Positions 27,732 through 37,350 are shown, counted from the stretch's first letter. The stretch is 64,000 bases of DNA from Brevibacterium sp. W7.2 (GCF_018137945.1 NZ_CP073089.1:1302001-1366000); one strand, 5' to 3'. A program made the numbers and translations. Notes: generated by a model not told the origin, from the sequence alone.

Positions 27732-28853
27732 ATGTCAGACACCGATCACCGGCCGCTCGTCGCAGTTCTCTTCGGAGGACGCTCGAGTGAACACTCCGTC
27801 AGCTGCGTCACGGCGGCAGGGGTGATCAGCGCCATCGACGACGAGGCCTACCGGGTCCTGCCGATCGGCATCACGAAGTCGGGAGTGTGGCGCATTGTCG
27901 ACGACTGGGCCGACATGCACTTCGACCCGGCGAACATGCCCGAGGTCACCGACAACGGCACCGAGATCATTCCCCGCGTCTCCGCGGTCGGGGCCCCGCT
28001 GCTTCAGCGCGACGCCGACGGCAGCGTCACCGAACTCGAGACCGTCGACGTCTTCTTCCCCGTCCTCCACGGCCAGTACGGCGAGGACGGGACCCTGCAG
28101 GGGCTCTTCGAGCTCAGCGACACCGCGTTCGTCGGCTCCGGGGTCTTCTCCTCTGCCGCGAGCATGGACAAGCACTACACGAAGACGCTGCTCGCCCACG
28201 CCGGCATCCCCACCTGCCCGTGGGAGCTCGTCACCGAGACGATGTGGCAGACCGACCGGGCCGACGTCGAGACCCGGGTGGCGGCCCTGACCTTCCCCGT
28301 CTTCGTCAAGCCCGCCCGCGCCGGCTCCTCGATGGGCGTCAGCCGCGTCGCCGGTCCCGACGGCCTCGAGGCGGCTCTGCTCGAGGCGTTCGCCCATGAC
28401 ACGAAGGTCATCGTCGAACCGCAGGTCATCGGCCGGGAGATCGAATGCGCGGTGCTCGGCTCCCTCTTCGACGCCGAGGTGCGCACCTCCTACCCCGGGG
28501 AGATCGAAGTCTCCGGCGACCACGACTTCTACGACTTCAACGCGAAGTACCTCGACCTCGCCGATGCGCAGCTGAGCTGCCCGGCCCGGGTCGACGAGGC
28601 GACGACGGCACGCATCCGGGAGCTCTCGGCCGCGGTGTTCCGCCTCTTCGACTGCACGGGGCTCGCCCGCGCCGACACGTTCGTCACGGACTCCGGTGAG
28701 GTCATCATCAACGAACTCAACACGCTGCCCGGGTTCACCCCCACCTCGGCGTACCCGTTCATGTGGGCGAATTCCGGGATCGACTACCCGAGCCTGGTGA
28801 GCGAACTCATCAGCATCGCCCTCATCGACCACGCCCGCCGCACGCGGGACTGA
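27732..28853 (+). CDS. ddl: D-alanine--D-alanine ligase
   Basis: An ATP-grasp enzyme of 373 residues that makes the D-Ala-D-Ala of peptidoglycan. It opens VAVLFGGRSSEHSVSC and contains HGQYGEDGTLQGLFEL, FVKPARAGSSMGVSRV, EIEVSGDHDFYDFNAKY and the metal-binding end INELNTLPGFTPTSAYP. The insert between residues 60 and 100 is usual for actinobacterial Ddl. It stands with murA in the same gene cluster. Confidence 0.96.
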   Translation: MSDTDHRPLVAVLFGGRSSEHSVSCVTAAGVISAIDDEAYRVLPIGITKSGVWRIVDDWADMHFDPANMPEVTDNGTEIIPRVSAVGAPLLQRDADGSVTELETVDVFFPVLHGQYGEDGTLQGLFELSDTAFVGSGVFSSAASMDKHYTKTLLAHAGIPTCPWELVTETMWQTDRADVETRVAALTFPVFVKPARAGSSMGVSRVAGPDGLEAALLEAFAHDTKVIVEPQVIGREIECAVLGSLFDAEVRTSYPGEIEVSGDHDFYDFNAKYLDLADAQLSCPARVDEATTARIRELSAAVFRLFDCTGLARADTFVTDSGEVIINELNTLPGFTPTSAYPFMWANSGIDYPSLVSELISIALIDHARRTRD

Positions 28854-28882
28854 CGCTCAACGAGGGTCCGCGGGGCTGACCC

Positions 28883-29476
28883 TCAGGGGGTCGGGGCGGG
28901 GGAGACCTCGACGCCGGAGTCACCGGGCGGGGTGCTCGGCTGACCGGGGATCTCACCGACATCCTCGGCGCCGACGCATTCGTCCTGGGCCTCGAAGACC
29001 TGCATGGCGGGGGAGACGGTGGCGAGCACATCAGAGCCCGACGCGAGCTTGCGGTTGACGAGGACCTCGACGGCCGGGGTGCGTCCGTAGCTCGTGAACA
29101 CCCACGTGTCGTCGTCCTCCCCGCCCTTGGAGATCCAGTCGACGCCGCTGACGCTCACGCACTGGTCCGTCGTCGGACCGGGCGGGGTGACGCCGCAGCG
29201 GACGACGGCGACGTTGGGATCGCCCCACGCCTTCGTGCCCTGCGAGGAGGTGTCGCGCACCTGCTGGCCGTCGAGTTCGTCGGGCAGGCGGAGCATGATG
29301 TCCGCGCACTGCGGGTTCGCGGCATCCGCCGCGGGTTCGACGACGACCGTGCGGGCGCAGCCGGACAGGGCGATGCCGAGCACGGGAAGGGCGAGGGTCA
29401 CGGCGGCCGCGGAGCGCAGCACGGGCGAGCTGGACTGAGCCTGCGAGCCGGGCGACCGGCGGAGGAACGAACGCAT
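28883..29476 (-). CDS. DUF3515 domain lipoprotein
   Basis: 197 residues with a lipoprotein signal: basic start, hydrophobic VTLALPVLGIALSG and lipobox cysteine at residue 40 (LSGC). The mature part has ADIMLRLPDEL, VVRCGVTPPGPT and WVFTSYGRTPAVEVLVN, the DUF3515 pattern found beside thiL in many actinobacteria. Function unknown; it would be anchored outside the membrane. It converges on ddl and is divergent from thiL with only 34 bases between starts. The C-terminus is a Pro/Ser tail. Confidence 0.85.
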   Translation of the reverse strand: MRSFLRRSPGSQAQSSSPVLRSAAAVTLALPVLGIALSGCARTVVVEPAADAANPQCADIMLRLPDELDGQQVRDTSSQGTKAWGDPNVAVVRCGVTPPGPTTDQCVSVSGVDWISKGGEDDDTWVFTSYGRTPAVEVLVNRKLASGSDVLATVSPAMQVFEAQDECVGAEDVGEIPGQPSTPPGDSGVEVSPAPTP

Positions 29477-29510
29477 GGAACTACCGTATCGTCCCTATAG
29501 GGTTGGATGT

Positions 29511-30563
29511 ATGCCACAACTGTCCGAACTCGGCGAAGCAGACGTGCTCGACCGCCTTCTCGCCCACAGACGCGCAGGTGCCGTCGAGATCGTCGGCCCC
29601 GGCGACGACGCCGCCGTGACGAATCTCACGGGCCGGCTCGTCTCGACTGCCGACATGCTCGTCGAGAACGAGGACTTCACGCGCACGTGGCTCGACTGGC
29701 ACGCGCTCGGCGTCAAAGCCGCCGCCCAGAACCTCGCCGACGTGTGCGCGATGGGGGCCCTCCCGCACGGACTCCTCGTCTCCCTCGCCGTCCCCGACAC
29801 CACCGAGGTGGCCGACCTCGAAGCGCTCTTCCAGGGCATCGTCGCCGAAGCCGACCGGGCAGGGCAGGCGCTGCGGACCGCGGTGCCCGTCATCGGCGGC
29901 GACCTCTCGTCCTCGGGCCTCATCGTCGTCGCGCTCACCGCGCTCGGGTCCGCCGAGGCCGGTCACGCGATCACCCGGGCCGGGGCCAGGCCCGGTGACG
30001 GCATCTGGCTCGCCGGCACCCTCGGTCGCGCCGCCGCCGGCCTCGACCTGCTCTTCGCCGGCGCCCGCCCGGACGAGCTGCCCGGCGAGCTGACCGCCCT
30101 CATCGACGCCCAGCTCGCCCCGCAGCCGGACTACGCGGCGATCGCCGCGCTCATCGCCGCGGGGGGTCCGGAAGGGCCCGTCGCCTCGGCGATGATCGAC
30201 GCCTCCGACGGTCTGAGCACCGACCTCGGTCGGATCGCGAAGGCCTCCGGAGTGCACGCCGACCTCGACCGGGCCGCCCTCGACCCGCTCCTCGCCCCGC
30301 TGCTGTCGGCCGCGGAGTACGTCATCGCCGCACAGGGGAACAACGCGAAGGCGGAGAGCGCACAGGCCTGGTCGGACGCCGAGGCGCTGGCCCTCCACTG
30401 GGTCCTCGACGGCGGGGAGGACCACGGCTTCGTCGCGTCGGCGGCCCACCCCGGTCCTCACCCGGTAGGCTGGCGGAGGATCGGTGAGATGCAGGCAGGC
30501 AGCGGGGTCAGCCTCGACGGCGCACCCGTGCCGACGAGCGGCTTCAGCCATTTCGGGAAGTGA
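29511..30563 (+). CDS. thiL: Thiamine-monophosphate kinase
   Basis: ThiL phosphorylates thiamine monophosphate to the active diphosphate. The 350-residue protein has VGPGDDAAVT, LVSTADMLVENEDFTRTW (Mg and substrate Asp), the switch segment NLADVCAMGALPHGLLVSLAVP, and MIDASDGLSTDLGRIA. ATG at 29511 gives MPQLSELGE; the frame extends upstream to 29475, but that would overlap the DUF3515 start. The ATG follows TATAGGGTTGGATGT closely, so it may be leaderless. Confidence 0.93.
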   Translation: MPQLSELGEADVLDRLLAHRRAGAVEIVGPGDDAAVTNLTGRLVSTADMLVENEDFTRTWLDWHALGVKAAAQNLADVCAMGALPHGLLVSLAVPDTTEVADLEALFQGIVAEADRAGQALRTAVPVIGGDLSSSGLIVVALTALGSAEAGHAITRAGARPGDGIWLAGTLGRAAAGLDLLFAGARPDELPGELTALIDAQLAPQPDYAAIAALIAAGGPEGPVASAMIDASDGLSTDLGRIAKASGVHADLDRAALDPLLAPLLSAAEYVIAAQGNNAKAESAQAWSDAEALALHWVLDGGEDHGFVASAAHPGPHPVGWRRIGEMQAGSGVSLDGAPVPTSGFSHFGK

Positions 30564-30569
30564 CGGACG

Positions 30570-32201
30570 ATGGACGTGGGACCCAATCCGGCCATCGGGC
30601 TCAACGGACGCCTCGCCGCCAGATGGGCGCGGAGGGCCGTCGACCGGCTGCGCCGTGAGCGCGCCGAGATCGACGAACTCAACGTCTTCCCCGTCCCCGA
30701 CGGCGACACGGGGACGAACATGTACCAGACCCTGCGCGCGGCCTACCGGGCCGTCGAGGAGCTGACCGGACCGGTCACCCTGCCCGAGGTCGTCAAGGCG
30801 ATGGCCGCCGGGGCCGAACGCGGTGCCCGCGGCAACTCCGGTCTCATCCTCTCCGTCGCCCTCCAGGGAGTCGCCGACGCCCTCGACGGGGTGACCGTCG
30901 CGACGCCCGAAGCGCTCGCCTTCGCCCTCGAACTCGCCTCCCACCGGGCCCGACAGGCCGTGGCCCGGCCCGTCGACGGGACGATGCTCACGGTCCTCGA
31001 CGCGATGGCGACCGAAGCCCGCGAACAGGCCGACGACGGAGCCGCCCTCGTCGATCTCATCTCCGCCGTGCGGATGCGCTCCCGCGACGCCCTGCGCGAG
31101 ACGACCGGTCAGCTCTCCGTGCTCCGCGAGGCCGAGGTCGTCGACGCGGGATCGACGGGCATCGTCGAACTCTTCGACCTCCTCTACGCGACCGTCTCCG
31201 GCCGCACGAGCCAGGGGTCGATGATCGGGGAGGTCGCGAAGGCCCCCCGCATCGTCCACGAGGCCCGTGCCGAGGAGCTCGAGATCGTCGCGGTCCTCGG
31301 ACGCACCCCGTCAGGCGACCTCGCCGAGGCGCTCGAGGGGCTCGGCGGCACGTCGATCGTCATCAACGGGGTCAAGGTCCACGTCCACGTCGCCGACGAG
31401 ACCGCGGCCGCGGCCGTCCTCGACCGCCTCGGCGAGGACGGCATCGCCCGCCTCGACATGGAGGATCTGCGCCTCCACGAGGAGGCGGGGGAGACGGCGC
31501 TCATCGCGCTCGTCCGCGGCACCGGACTCCAGCTCCACTGCGCGCTCAACGGCGCCACGGTCCTCGACCCGACGGTCGTCGACCCCGAGGCCGTGCCCGG
31601 CATGGGCCGGGGGACCGGGCCGAACCACCTTGCGACCGCCGTGGCCGAGGTCGTCGAAGCCGAGGAGCGCGACGTCATCGTCATCCCCAGCTCGTCCGGG
31701 GCGCTCTCGGCACTGGCGGGGCTGCGCGGCAGCGCGCACCTCGTCCGCTCCCGGAACGTCGCCACCCTGCTCTCGGCGCTCGCCGTCTACGACCCGTTCG
31801 CCCCGGTCGGGGAGATCTTCGCCGACATGACCGACGCGGCAGCCGGCACCCGGATGGGCACGATCGTCTCCGCCGAGCAGCTCGAGATCCACGCCGTCAC
31901 CGGCGCCCTCAACGTCGTCGACGAGGACACCGCGGGGGCGCATCCCTCGCAGTTCTATCGCGTCGTCATCGACGGGAAGGCGAAGTCGCAGAGCACGGAG
32001 CTCTCCACGCTCGTCGTCAAGCTCGCCGACCGCCTCCTCGGCGCCGGCGGGGAGCTCCTCACCGTCGTCCACGGACCCGGATGCTCCGCCGAGGTGCTCT
32101 CCCACCTGCGAGAATGGCTGCGGAAATCACACGACCACGTTCGCCTCCAGGAGATCGACTCCCGGGACCGGGCGACCCTGCTCATCATGGGAGTCGAATG
32201 A
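30570..32201 (+). CDS. DAK2 domain protein, FakA-like fatty-acid kinase subunit
   Basis: 543 residues. The N-terminal DAK2 (DhaL-like) domain has NVFPVPDGDTGTNMYQTL with the Mg-binding aspartates and GARGNSGLILSVALQGVADAL. The rest is the DegV-associated regulatory part: KVHVHVADE, VIPSSSGALSALAGL and ending LLIMGVE. In Firmicutes the same protein (YloV/FakA) is the ATP-binding part of fatty acid kinase and also precedes recG; the DegV-like FakB partner is not in this window. ATGA overlap with recG. Confidence 0.85.
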   Translation: MDVGPNPAIGLNGRLAARWARRAVDRLRRERAEIDELNVFPVPDGDTGTNMYQTLRAAYRAVEELTGPVTLPEVVKAMAAGAERGARGNSGLILSVALQGVADALDGVTVATPEALAFALELASHRARQAVARPVDGTMLTVLDAMATEAREQADDGAALVDLISAVRMRSRDALRETTGQLSVLREAEVVDAGSTGIVELFDLLYATVSGRTSQGSMIGEVAKAPRIVHEARAEELEIVAVLGRTPSGDLAEALEGLGGTSIVINGVKVHVHVADETAAAAVLDRLGEDGIARLDMEDLRLHEEAGETALIALVRGTGLQLHCALNGATVLDPTVVDPEAVPGMGRGTGPNHLATAVAEVVEAEERDVIVIPSSSGALSALAGLRGSAHLVRSRNVATLLSALAVYDPFAPVGEIFADMTDAAAGTRMGTIVSAEQLEIHAVTGALNVVDEDTAGAHPSQFYRVVIDGKAKSQSTELSTLVVKLADRLLGAGGELLTVVHGPGCSAEVLSHLREWLRKSHDHVRLQEIDSRDRATLLIMGVE

Positions 32202-34345
32202 GCGCGCGGCTTGCGGACTACTTCTCCAAACGGGACCTCACGGGCCTGAAGAAGCGGGGGATCACCTCGGTGACGGATCTCCTCCGGTTCTTCCCCAGGC
32301 GATTCCTCGTGCCCGGGGAGAAGACGCCGCTCGGCGAGCTGCCGCTGGGGGAGACCGCGATCATCCAGGCCGAGGTGCTCTCCGTCGACACCCGGCGGAT
32401 GCGGCAGCGGCGGGGGACGATCACCGACGTCATCGTCCACGACGGGAAGCGGTCGATGAAGATCGCGTTCTTCAACCAGCAGTGGCTCGACGCGCAGCTG
32501 ACCCCCGGCCTCGTCGTCGTCTTCGCCGGCAAGGTCGAGGAGTATCGGGGGCAGCTCACCCTCGGCTCGCCGGTGTGGCTCAACCGGGACGAGCACGACA
32601 CGAAGTGGACGCCTGAGGACCTCAACTCGCCGTTCCCCATCTACCCCCGGGTCAAGGGGATCGCGCAGACCAGGCTGTGGAAGGCGATCAAGGTCCTCCT
32701 CGACGTCGCCGGGCCCGAGGAGTTCGAGGATCCGCTGCCCCGGGCGCTGCGGGAGACGTACGGGCTGCCGGATCTGCGCACAGCATTGAACGACATGCAC
32801 CGGCCGACGACGACGGCGGCGACCGAACGGGCGAACTTGCGGTGGAAGTGGGAGGAGGCGCTCGCCCTGCAGACCGAGCTCGTGTCCCGGCGGGTGGCCT
32901 ACGAGCAGTTCGAGGCGACCCCGCTGCTGCGGGTCGGCGAACGGTCCCGGCGCTTCGACGCAGGCCTGCCGTTCGCGCTCACGGCCTCCCAGGAGCGGGT
33001 CGGTCAGGAGATCGCCGGGGACCTCGCGCAGTCGACGGCGATGCACCGCCTCCTCCACGGCGACGTCGGCTCGGGCAAGACGGTCGTGGCGCTGCGGGCG
33101 ATGCTCATGGCCGTCGACTCGGGGGCGCAGGCGGCGATGCTCGCCCCCACCGAGGTGCTCGCCTCCCAGCACTTCGCGTCGATCGAGAAGCTCCTCGGGG
33201 AGCAGATGGCGCTGTCCCCGCTGCTCTCCGGCGATGACCAGGTGCGGGTCGCCCTGCTCACCGGGTCGATGCCGGCCAGGGAGCGCAAGCAGCTCGCCCT
33301 CGATCTGGCGACGGGCCAGATCGACATCGTCGTCGGCACGCATGCGCTGCTGTCGGATTCGACGATGTTCGACAGTCTCGGCCTCATCGTCGTCGACGAG
33401 CAGCACCGCTTCGGCGTCGAGCAGCGGGAGGCTCTGCGGGCCAAGGGCGGGATGACGGTGCCGCACACCCTCGTCATGTCCGCGACCCCGATCCCGCGGA
33501 CCGTGGCGATGACGGTCTTCGCCGACCTCGACGTCTCCACGCTCGAGGAGATGCCGGCGGGCATCAAGCACATCACCACGCATGCGGTGTCTCTGAGCGA
33601 CCATCCGCACTGGATGTCGCGGATCCTCGAACTCGTCCGGCAGGCCGCCAAGGCGGACAAGGGCACATTCGTCGTCTTCCCCCGCATCGAACCGAGCGAC
33701 ATCGAGAACGCGGAGACCGGAGAGGTGACCGGGATCCGCCCGGGCATCGAGGAGTTCCTCGAGACCCTCAAGGCGGCTCCCGAACTCGCCGGTCTGCGCT
33801 TCGGTCTCCTCCACGGGCGGATGTCGACGGCGGAGAAGGACGAGGTCATGCACGCCTTCGCGACCGGCCGGATCGACATCCTCGTCTCGACGACCGTCAT
33901 CGAGGTCGGCGTCGACGTGCCGCGGGCGACGATGGTGGTCGTCGCCGAGGCGGACCGTTTCGGCATCGCCCAGCTCCACCAGCTCCGGGGCCGGGTCGGT
34001 CGTGACGGGTCGGAGGCGATGTGCTTCCTGCTCACCGACCTCTCCGAGGCCGATGAGAGCTTCGACCGGCTGCGCACCGTCGCCGGCACCCTCGACGGGT
34101 TCGCGCTCGCCGAGTACGATCTCGATCTGCGCGGTGAGGGCGATGTGCTCGGGGCCTCGCAGTGGGGCGGGTCGTCGCTGCACCATCTCTCGGTGCTCCG
34201 CGACACCGACATCCTCACCGCCGCCCGCGCCGAGGCGGAGAGGATCGTCGACTTCGACCCGTTCCTCGAGGACATGCCGGCGCTGCGGGCGTTCCGCCAG
34301 CGGGTGCTGCCTGCCGACTCCGCACATTTCATTGAGGCAAACTGA
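32198..34345 (+). CDS. recG: ATP-dependent DNA helicase RecG
   Basis: RecG remodels stalled replication forks and Holliday junctions. The 715-residue protein has an N-terminal wedge/OB region (LTGLKKRGITSVTDLLRFFPRRF, quoted in parts), Walker A GDVGSGKTVVAL at about 288, DEQHRFGVEQR (motif II), MSATPIPRT (motif III), and VIEVGVDVPRATMVVV plus HQLRGRVGRDG (motif VI). Start by ATGA overlap with the DAK2 gene; the frame is open further upstream but without RecG features. The C-terminus includes the TRG-type segment LDLRGEGDVLGASQWG. Confidence 0.95.
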   Translation: MSARLADYFSKRDLTGLKKRGITSVTDLLRFFPRRFLVPGEKTPLGELPLGETAIIQAEVLSVDTRRMRQRRGTITDVIVHDGKRSMKIAFFNQQWLDAQLTPGLVVVFAGKVEEYRGQLTLGSPVWLNRDEHDTKWTPEDLNSPFPIYPRVKGIAQTRLWKAIKVLLDVAGPEEFEDPLPRALRETYGLPDLRTALNDMHRPTTTAATERANLRWKWEEALALQTELVSRRVAYEQFEATPLLRVGERSRRFDAGLPFALTASQERVGQEIAGDLAQSTAMHRLLHGDVGSGKTVVALRAMLMAVDSGAQAAMLAPTEVLASQHFASIEKLLGEQMALSPLLSGDDQVRVALLTGSMPARERKQLALDLATGQIDIVVGTHALLSDSTMFDSLGLIVVDEQHRFGVEQREALRAKGGMTVPHTLVMSATPIPRTVAMTVFADLDVSTLEEMPAGIKHITTHAVSLSDHPHWMSRILELVRQAAKADKGTFVVFPRIEPSDIENAETGEVTGIRPGIEEFLETLKAAPELAGLRFGLLHGRMSTAEKDEVMHAFATGRIDILVSTTVIEVGVDVPRATMVVVAEADRFGIAQLHQLRGRVGRDGSEAMCFLLTDLSEADESFDRLRTVAGTLDGFALAEYDLDLRGEGDVLGASQWGGSSLHHLSVLRDTDILTAARAEAERIVDFDPFLEDMPALRAFRQRVLPADSAHFIEAN

Positions 34346-34361
34346 GTATCTGAACTGTCCG

Positions 34362-34406
34362 CATCCGGACTGTCACCATCCGGACCGACAGTATCCGGAC
34401 CGATTG
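34362..34406 (+). repeat. 15-bp tandem repeat, three copies, between recG and rsmD
   Basis: Units catccggactgtcac, catccggaccgacag and tatccggaccgattg at 34362-34376, 34377-34391 and 34392-34406 fill most of the 72-base gap before rsmD. Confidence 0.75.
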
Positions 34407-34417
34407 AGGAGGGCGCT

Positions 34418-35002
34418 ATGAGGATCATCGCGGGAGCGCACAAGGGATCGCGGCTCGTCACCCCGGGCGGCAACGCCACGCGACCGACCTCAGACCGGGT
34501 CAAGGAGTCGCTGTTCTCGATGCTCGAGGGCTACGGGGTGCTCCAGGCCGCCAACGTCCTCGACCTCTTCGCCGGCTCCGGCGGGCTCGGGTTCGAAGCG
34601 ATGTCGCGCGGGGCGGCACAGGTCGTCTTCGTCGACTCGTCCCTCGCCTCGATCCGGGCGCTCGAGGCGAACGCGGACAAGCTCGGCATCGGACATTCGA
34701 CGGCGGTGAGCAGCGCCGATGTCATCCAGTTCCTCGGCACCCTGCCCGATCCGGCCCACCCCGAGGCCCGGGTCTTCGACCTCGTCTTCATGGACCCGCC
34801 CTACCCGCTCGGGGAGGACGCGGTGACGCAGGTGCTCAGCCGACTGCGCAGCCACCTCGACGAGGAGTCGATCGTCGTCATCGAACGCTCGTCCCGGGCG
34901 CCGGAGCCGACGATGCCCGAGGGCCTCGAGGTCTTCCGCTCGAAGACGTTCGGCGAGACCGCGCTGCATTTCGCCCAGCTCGAGGTCGACGCCGGCGCCT
35001 GA
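34418..35002 (+). CDS. rsmD: 16S rRNA (guanine(966)-N(2))-methyltransferase
   Basis: 194 residues with the RsmD features: MRIIAGAHKGSRL, ATRPTSDRVKESLFSML, the SAM-binding motif VLDLFAGSGGLGFEAMSRGA and the catalytic FMDPPYPL. It methylates G966 of 16S rRNA during 30S assembly. GAGGAGGGCG upstream of ATG. In related genomes coaD is next; here an ehu transporter block and two membrane genes separate them. Confidence 0.95.
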   Translation: MRIIAGAHKGSRLVTPGGNATRPTSDRVKESLFSMLEGYGVLQAANVLDLFAGSGGLGFEAMSRGAAQVVFVDSSLASIRALEANADKLGIGHSTAVSSADVIQFLGTLPDPAHPEARVFDLVFMDPPYPLGEDAVTQVLSRLRSHLDEESIVVIERSSRAPEPTMPEGLEVFRSKTFGETALHFAQLEVDAGA

Positions 35003-35020
35003 GCGGCGAATTACGCCCTC

Positions 35021-35062
35021 AACCGACAAATACGCCGTTAGCTGACCGCGTATTTGTCGGTT
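35021..35062. terminator. Bidirectional terminator between rsmD and ehuA
   Basis: A perfect 15-bp inverted repeat (AACCGACAAATACGC at 35021-35035 and its complement at 35048-35062) with a 12-base loop lies between two convergent genes. Confidence 0.75.
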
Positions 35063-35088
35063 CACCGCGTCGGAATGAGTGGGGCGGC

Positions 35089-35901
35089 TCAGAGCACGCT
35101 CGAGAGGAACGATTTCGTCCGCTCGTGACTCGGGTCGTTGAAGATGAGGTCGGGCGGACCCTCCTCGAGGACGAGGCCGCCGTCGAACATCATCACGCGG
35201 TCCGAGACCTCACGAGCGAACTGCATCTCGTGGGTGACCAGCAGCATCGTGATGTCCGTGGTCTCGGCGATGTCGCGGAGCACGGCGAGGACGTCGCCGA
35301 CGAGTTCCGGGTCGAGGGCCGAGGTCACCTCGTCGAGGAGGAGGATCTCCGGGCTCATCGCCAGCGCGCGGGCGATCGCGACGCGCTGCTGCTGCCCGCC
35401 GGAGAGTCGGCTCGGATGCTCATCGGCCTTCTCCGAGAGTCCGACCCGCTCGAGCAGCGACTTCGCCTCGGCGACGGCCTCCTCCTTCGACTTCCCGAGC
35501 ACATGGACGGGGGCTTCGATGATGTTCTCGATGACGGTCATGTTGGGGAAGAGGTTGAACTGCTGGAAGACCATGCCGATGCGCGTCGTCATCTGCCGCG
35601 TCGTCTTCTTCGGCAGCTCGACCCGTTTCCCGTCGCGTTCGGCGAAGGTCAGCGGCTGGCCGTCGATGTAGATGTACCCGCCAGTGAGCTCTTCGAGGGT
35701 CATGACGAGGCGGAGGATCGTCGTCTTGCCCGACCCGCTGGGGCCGATGAGCGTGACGCGCTCTCCCGGGGCGACGGTGAAGTTGAGATCCTTGAGCACC
35801 GTCGTCGTTCCGAACCGCTTCTCCACATCCCGGAACTCGATCGCCGGTGCCCCGGCGGTGGTGTCGATGTGCGGGGACGGGGTGATGTCAGTAGGTGGCA
35901 A
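35089..35901 (-). CDS. ehuA: Ectoine/amino-acid ABC transporter ATP-binding protein
   Basis: 270 residues: Walker A LIGPSGSGKTTILR, Q-loop VFQQFNLFPNMTV, signature RLSGGQQQRVAIARAL, Walker B EILLLDEVTSALDPEL and the H-loop LVTHEMQFA. This is the polar amino acid (HisP-like) class, and PNMTVIENIIEAPVHVLG is common in EhuA. I chose the TTG start at 35901, which has GGAG nine bases upstream and overlaps the ehuD stop by 14 bases; no ATG or GTG start fits. It energises the EhuCD channel on the inner face. Confidence 0.85.
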   Translation of the reverse strand: MPPTDITPSPHIDTTAGAPAIEFRDVEKRFGTTTVLKDLNFTVAPGERVTLIGPSGSGKTTILRLVMTLEELTGGYIYIDGQPLTFAERDGKRVELPKKTTRQMTTRIGMVFQQFNLFPNMTVIENIIEAPVHVLGKSKEEAVAEAKSLLERVGLSEKADEHPSRLSGGQQQRVAIARALAMSPEILLLDEVTSALDPELVGDVLAVLRDIAETTDITMLLVTHEMQFAREVSDRVMMFDGGLVLEEGPPDLIFNDPSHERTKSFLSSVL

Positions 35902-36547
35902 GGCGCCGCTCCAATCGTTGGATGAGGAGGGAGGTCGGGTAGCTGGCGGCGAGGAAGATGAGGCCGGCCAGGGTGAAGGCTTCCGTGTAGGCGAACTTCG
36001 AGGCGCCGAACTGCTGCGCCGAGGTGACGAGTTCGACGACGGAGAGCGCGAAGAGGAACGGGGTGTCCTTGAACATCGCGACCGCGTAATTGCCGAGCGA
36101 CGGGATCGTCGCCCGCAGGGCCTGCGGGAGGGTGACCGCGGTGAAGGTGCGCACCGGCGGCAGGGAGAGGGCGATGGCCGCCTCCCGCTGGCCGGGTGGG
36201 ACCGCGTCGATGCCGGCTCGGTAGCTCTCCGACATGTACGTCGCATAGTGGATGCCGATGACCGCGGAGCCGATCGCGAGCGCCGGAATGCTCGCGAGCG
36301 CCGGGATCTCGGCGAACCCGGTGTAGACGAACACGAGCTGGACGACGAGCGGGGTGTTGCGGACGAACGCGACGAACAGACGCACGACCCAGTTGATCCA
36401 CCGCGGCAGGGAGCGGATCGCCACGGCGAGGATGAGGCCGAGGATGACGGCGATGATCGTGCCGACGACCGTGGCGATGAGCGTGTTGACGAAGCCGCGC
36501 AGGAGGATCGGCAGAGCCTCGGCGGCGAACTCCCAGTTCCAGTTCAC
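35888..36547 (-). CDS. ehuD: Ectoine/amino-acid ABC transporter permease EhuD
   Basis: 219 residues with about five membrane segments and the permease motif ESYRAGIDAVPPGQREAAIAL (EAA loop; quoted at the limit) that docks to the ATPase. It starts VNWNWEFAAEALPILLRGF at a GTG that overlaps the ehuC stop (GTGA). The His/Glu/Gln permease subclass (HisM-like) opening is typical. Pairs with EhuC. Confidence 0.85.
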   Translation of the reverse strand: MNWNWEFAAEALPILLRGFVNTLIATVVGTIIAVILGLILAVAIRSLPRWINWVVRLFVAFVRNTPLVVQLVFVYTGFAEIPALASIPALAIGSAVIGIHYATYMSESYRAGIDAVPPGQREAAIALSLPPVRTFTAVTLPQALRATIPSLGNYAVAMFKDTPFLFALSVVELVTSAQQFGASKFAYTEAFTLAGLIFLAASYPTSLLIQRLERRLATY

Positions 36548-37335
36548 AGCGGCGCTCCGTATCCGACGTTGCCAGTGCTCTGCCCGGCGGCGGTCTGCGG
36601 GCCGCCCACCTGCGTGGCACCGACGCGGGCCTCGCGCCGGGCGGCCCGACGGTCCGTGCGCGAATTCGGGCGCCGCCTGCCGAGGCGCTTGACGGCCCGT
36701 CGTTCGAGGAAGTTCATGAACTCCTGGAGCAGCCACGCGATGACGAAGTAGATGAGGAGGCCGACGGAGTACGCGAAGAACGTGTCGTTCGTCGACATCC
36801 GCAGCTGGCCGATCTTGTCATTGAGGTCCGAGAGCGTGATGAAGGAGACGACCGCAGTGCCCTTGAGGAGCTGGATGAGCAGGGTCGCGAGGGACGGGAT
36901 CATCAGCGCCCACGCCTGCGGGAAGATCACCCGCAGCATCCGCCTGGCCGGGGAGAGGCTGAGCGCGATCGCCGCCTCCAACTGGCCCTTGGGCACGGTC
37001 GCGATCGACGACCGGACCACCTCGGCGGAATAGGCACCGTAGTTGAGCGCCAGCGCGCCGATGCCGCAGAGCATCGGGTCGAGTTGGACGTCGAAGAGCG
37101 GGAGGACGTAGAAGAGCCAGAAGAGCTGCACGAGCAGGGACGTGCCGCGGAAGAACTCGACGATGATCCTGGCCGGGATCCGCAGCCAGCCGTGCGCCGA
37201 GGTCATCGCGAGTCCGAGGACGATCGCGATGACCAGGGCGCCGGCGGCTCCGGCGACCGTGAGGATGAGCGTGACCTGGATTCCCTCCCACACCTGCGGG
37301 AGGAAGTCGAGGAGTGCTGTGAACTTGTCGGTCAT
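36544..37335 (-). CDS. ehuC: Ectoine/amino-acid ABC transporter permease EhuC
   Basis: 263 residues with hydrophobic segments near 18-42, 52-75, 80-100 and 185-210. The EAA loop is VRSSIATVPKGQLEAAIAL. The C-terminal 45 residues are basic and Gly-rich (RRRPNSRTDRRAARR) and longer than in typical EhuC, a likely cytoplasmic extension. Coupled to ehuD. ehuB ends 15 bases before its start. Confidence 0.85.
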   Translation of the reverse strand: MTDKFTALLDFLPQVWEGIQVTLILTVAGAAGALVIAIVLGLAMTSAHGWLRIPARIIVEFFRGTSLLVQLFWLFYVLPLFDVQLDPMLCGIGALALNYGAYSAEVVRSSIATVPKGQLEAAIALSLSPARRMLRVIFPQAWALMIPSLATLLIQLLKGTAVVSFITLSDLNDKIGQLRMSTNDTFFAYSVGLLIYFVIAWLLQEFMNFLERRAVKRLGRRRPNSRTDRRAARREARVGATQVGGPQTAAGQSTGNVGYGAPL

Positions 37336-37350
37336 GAGGTGCGGTCGGGG

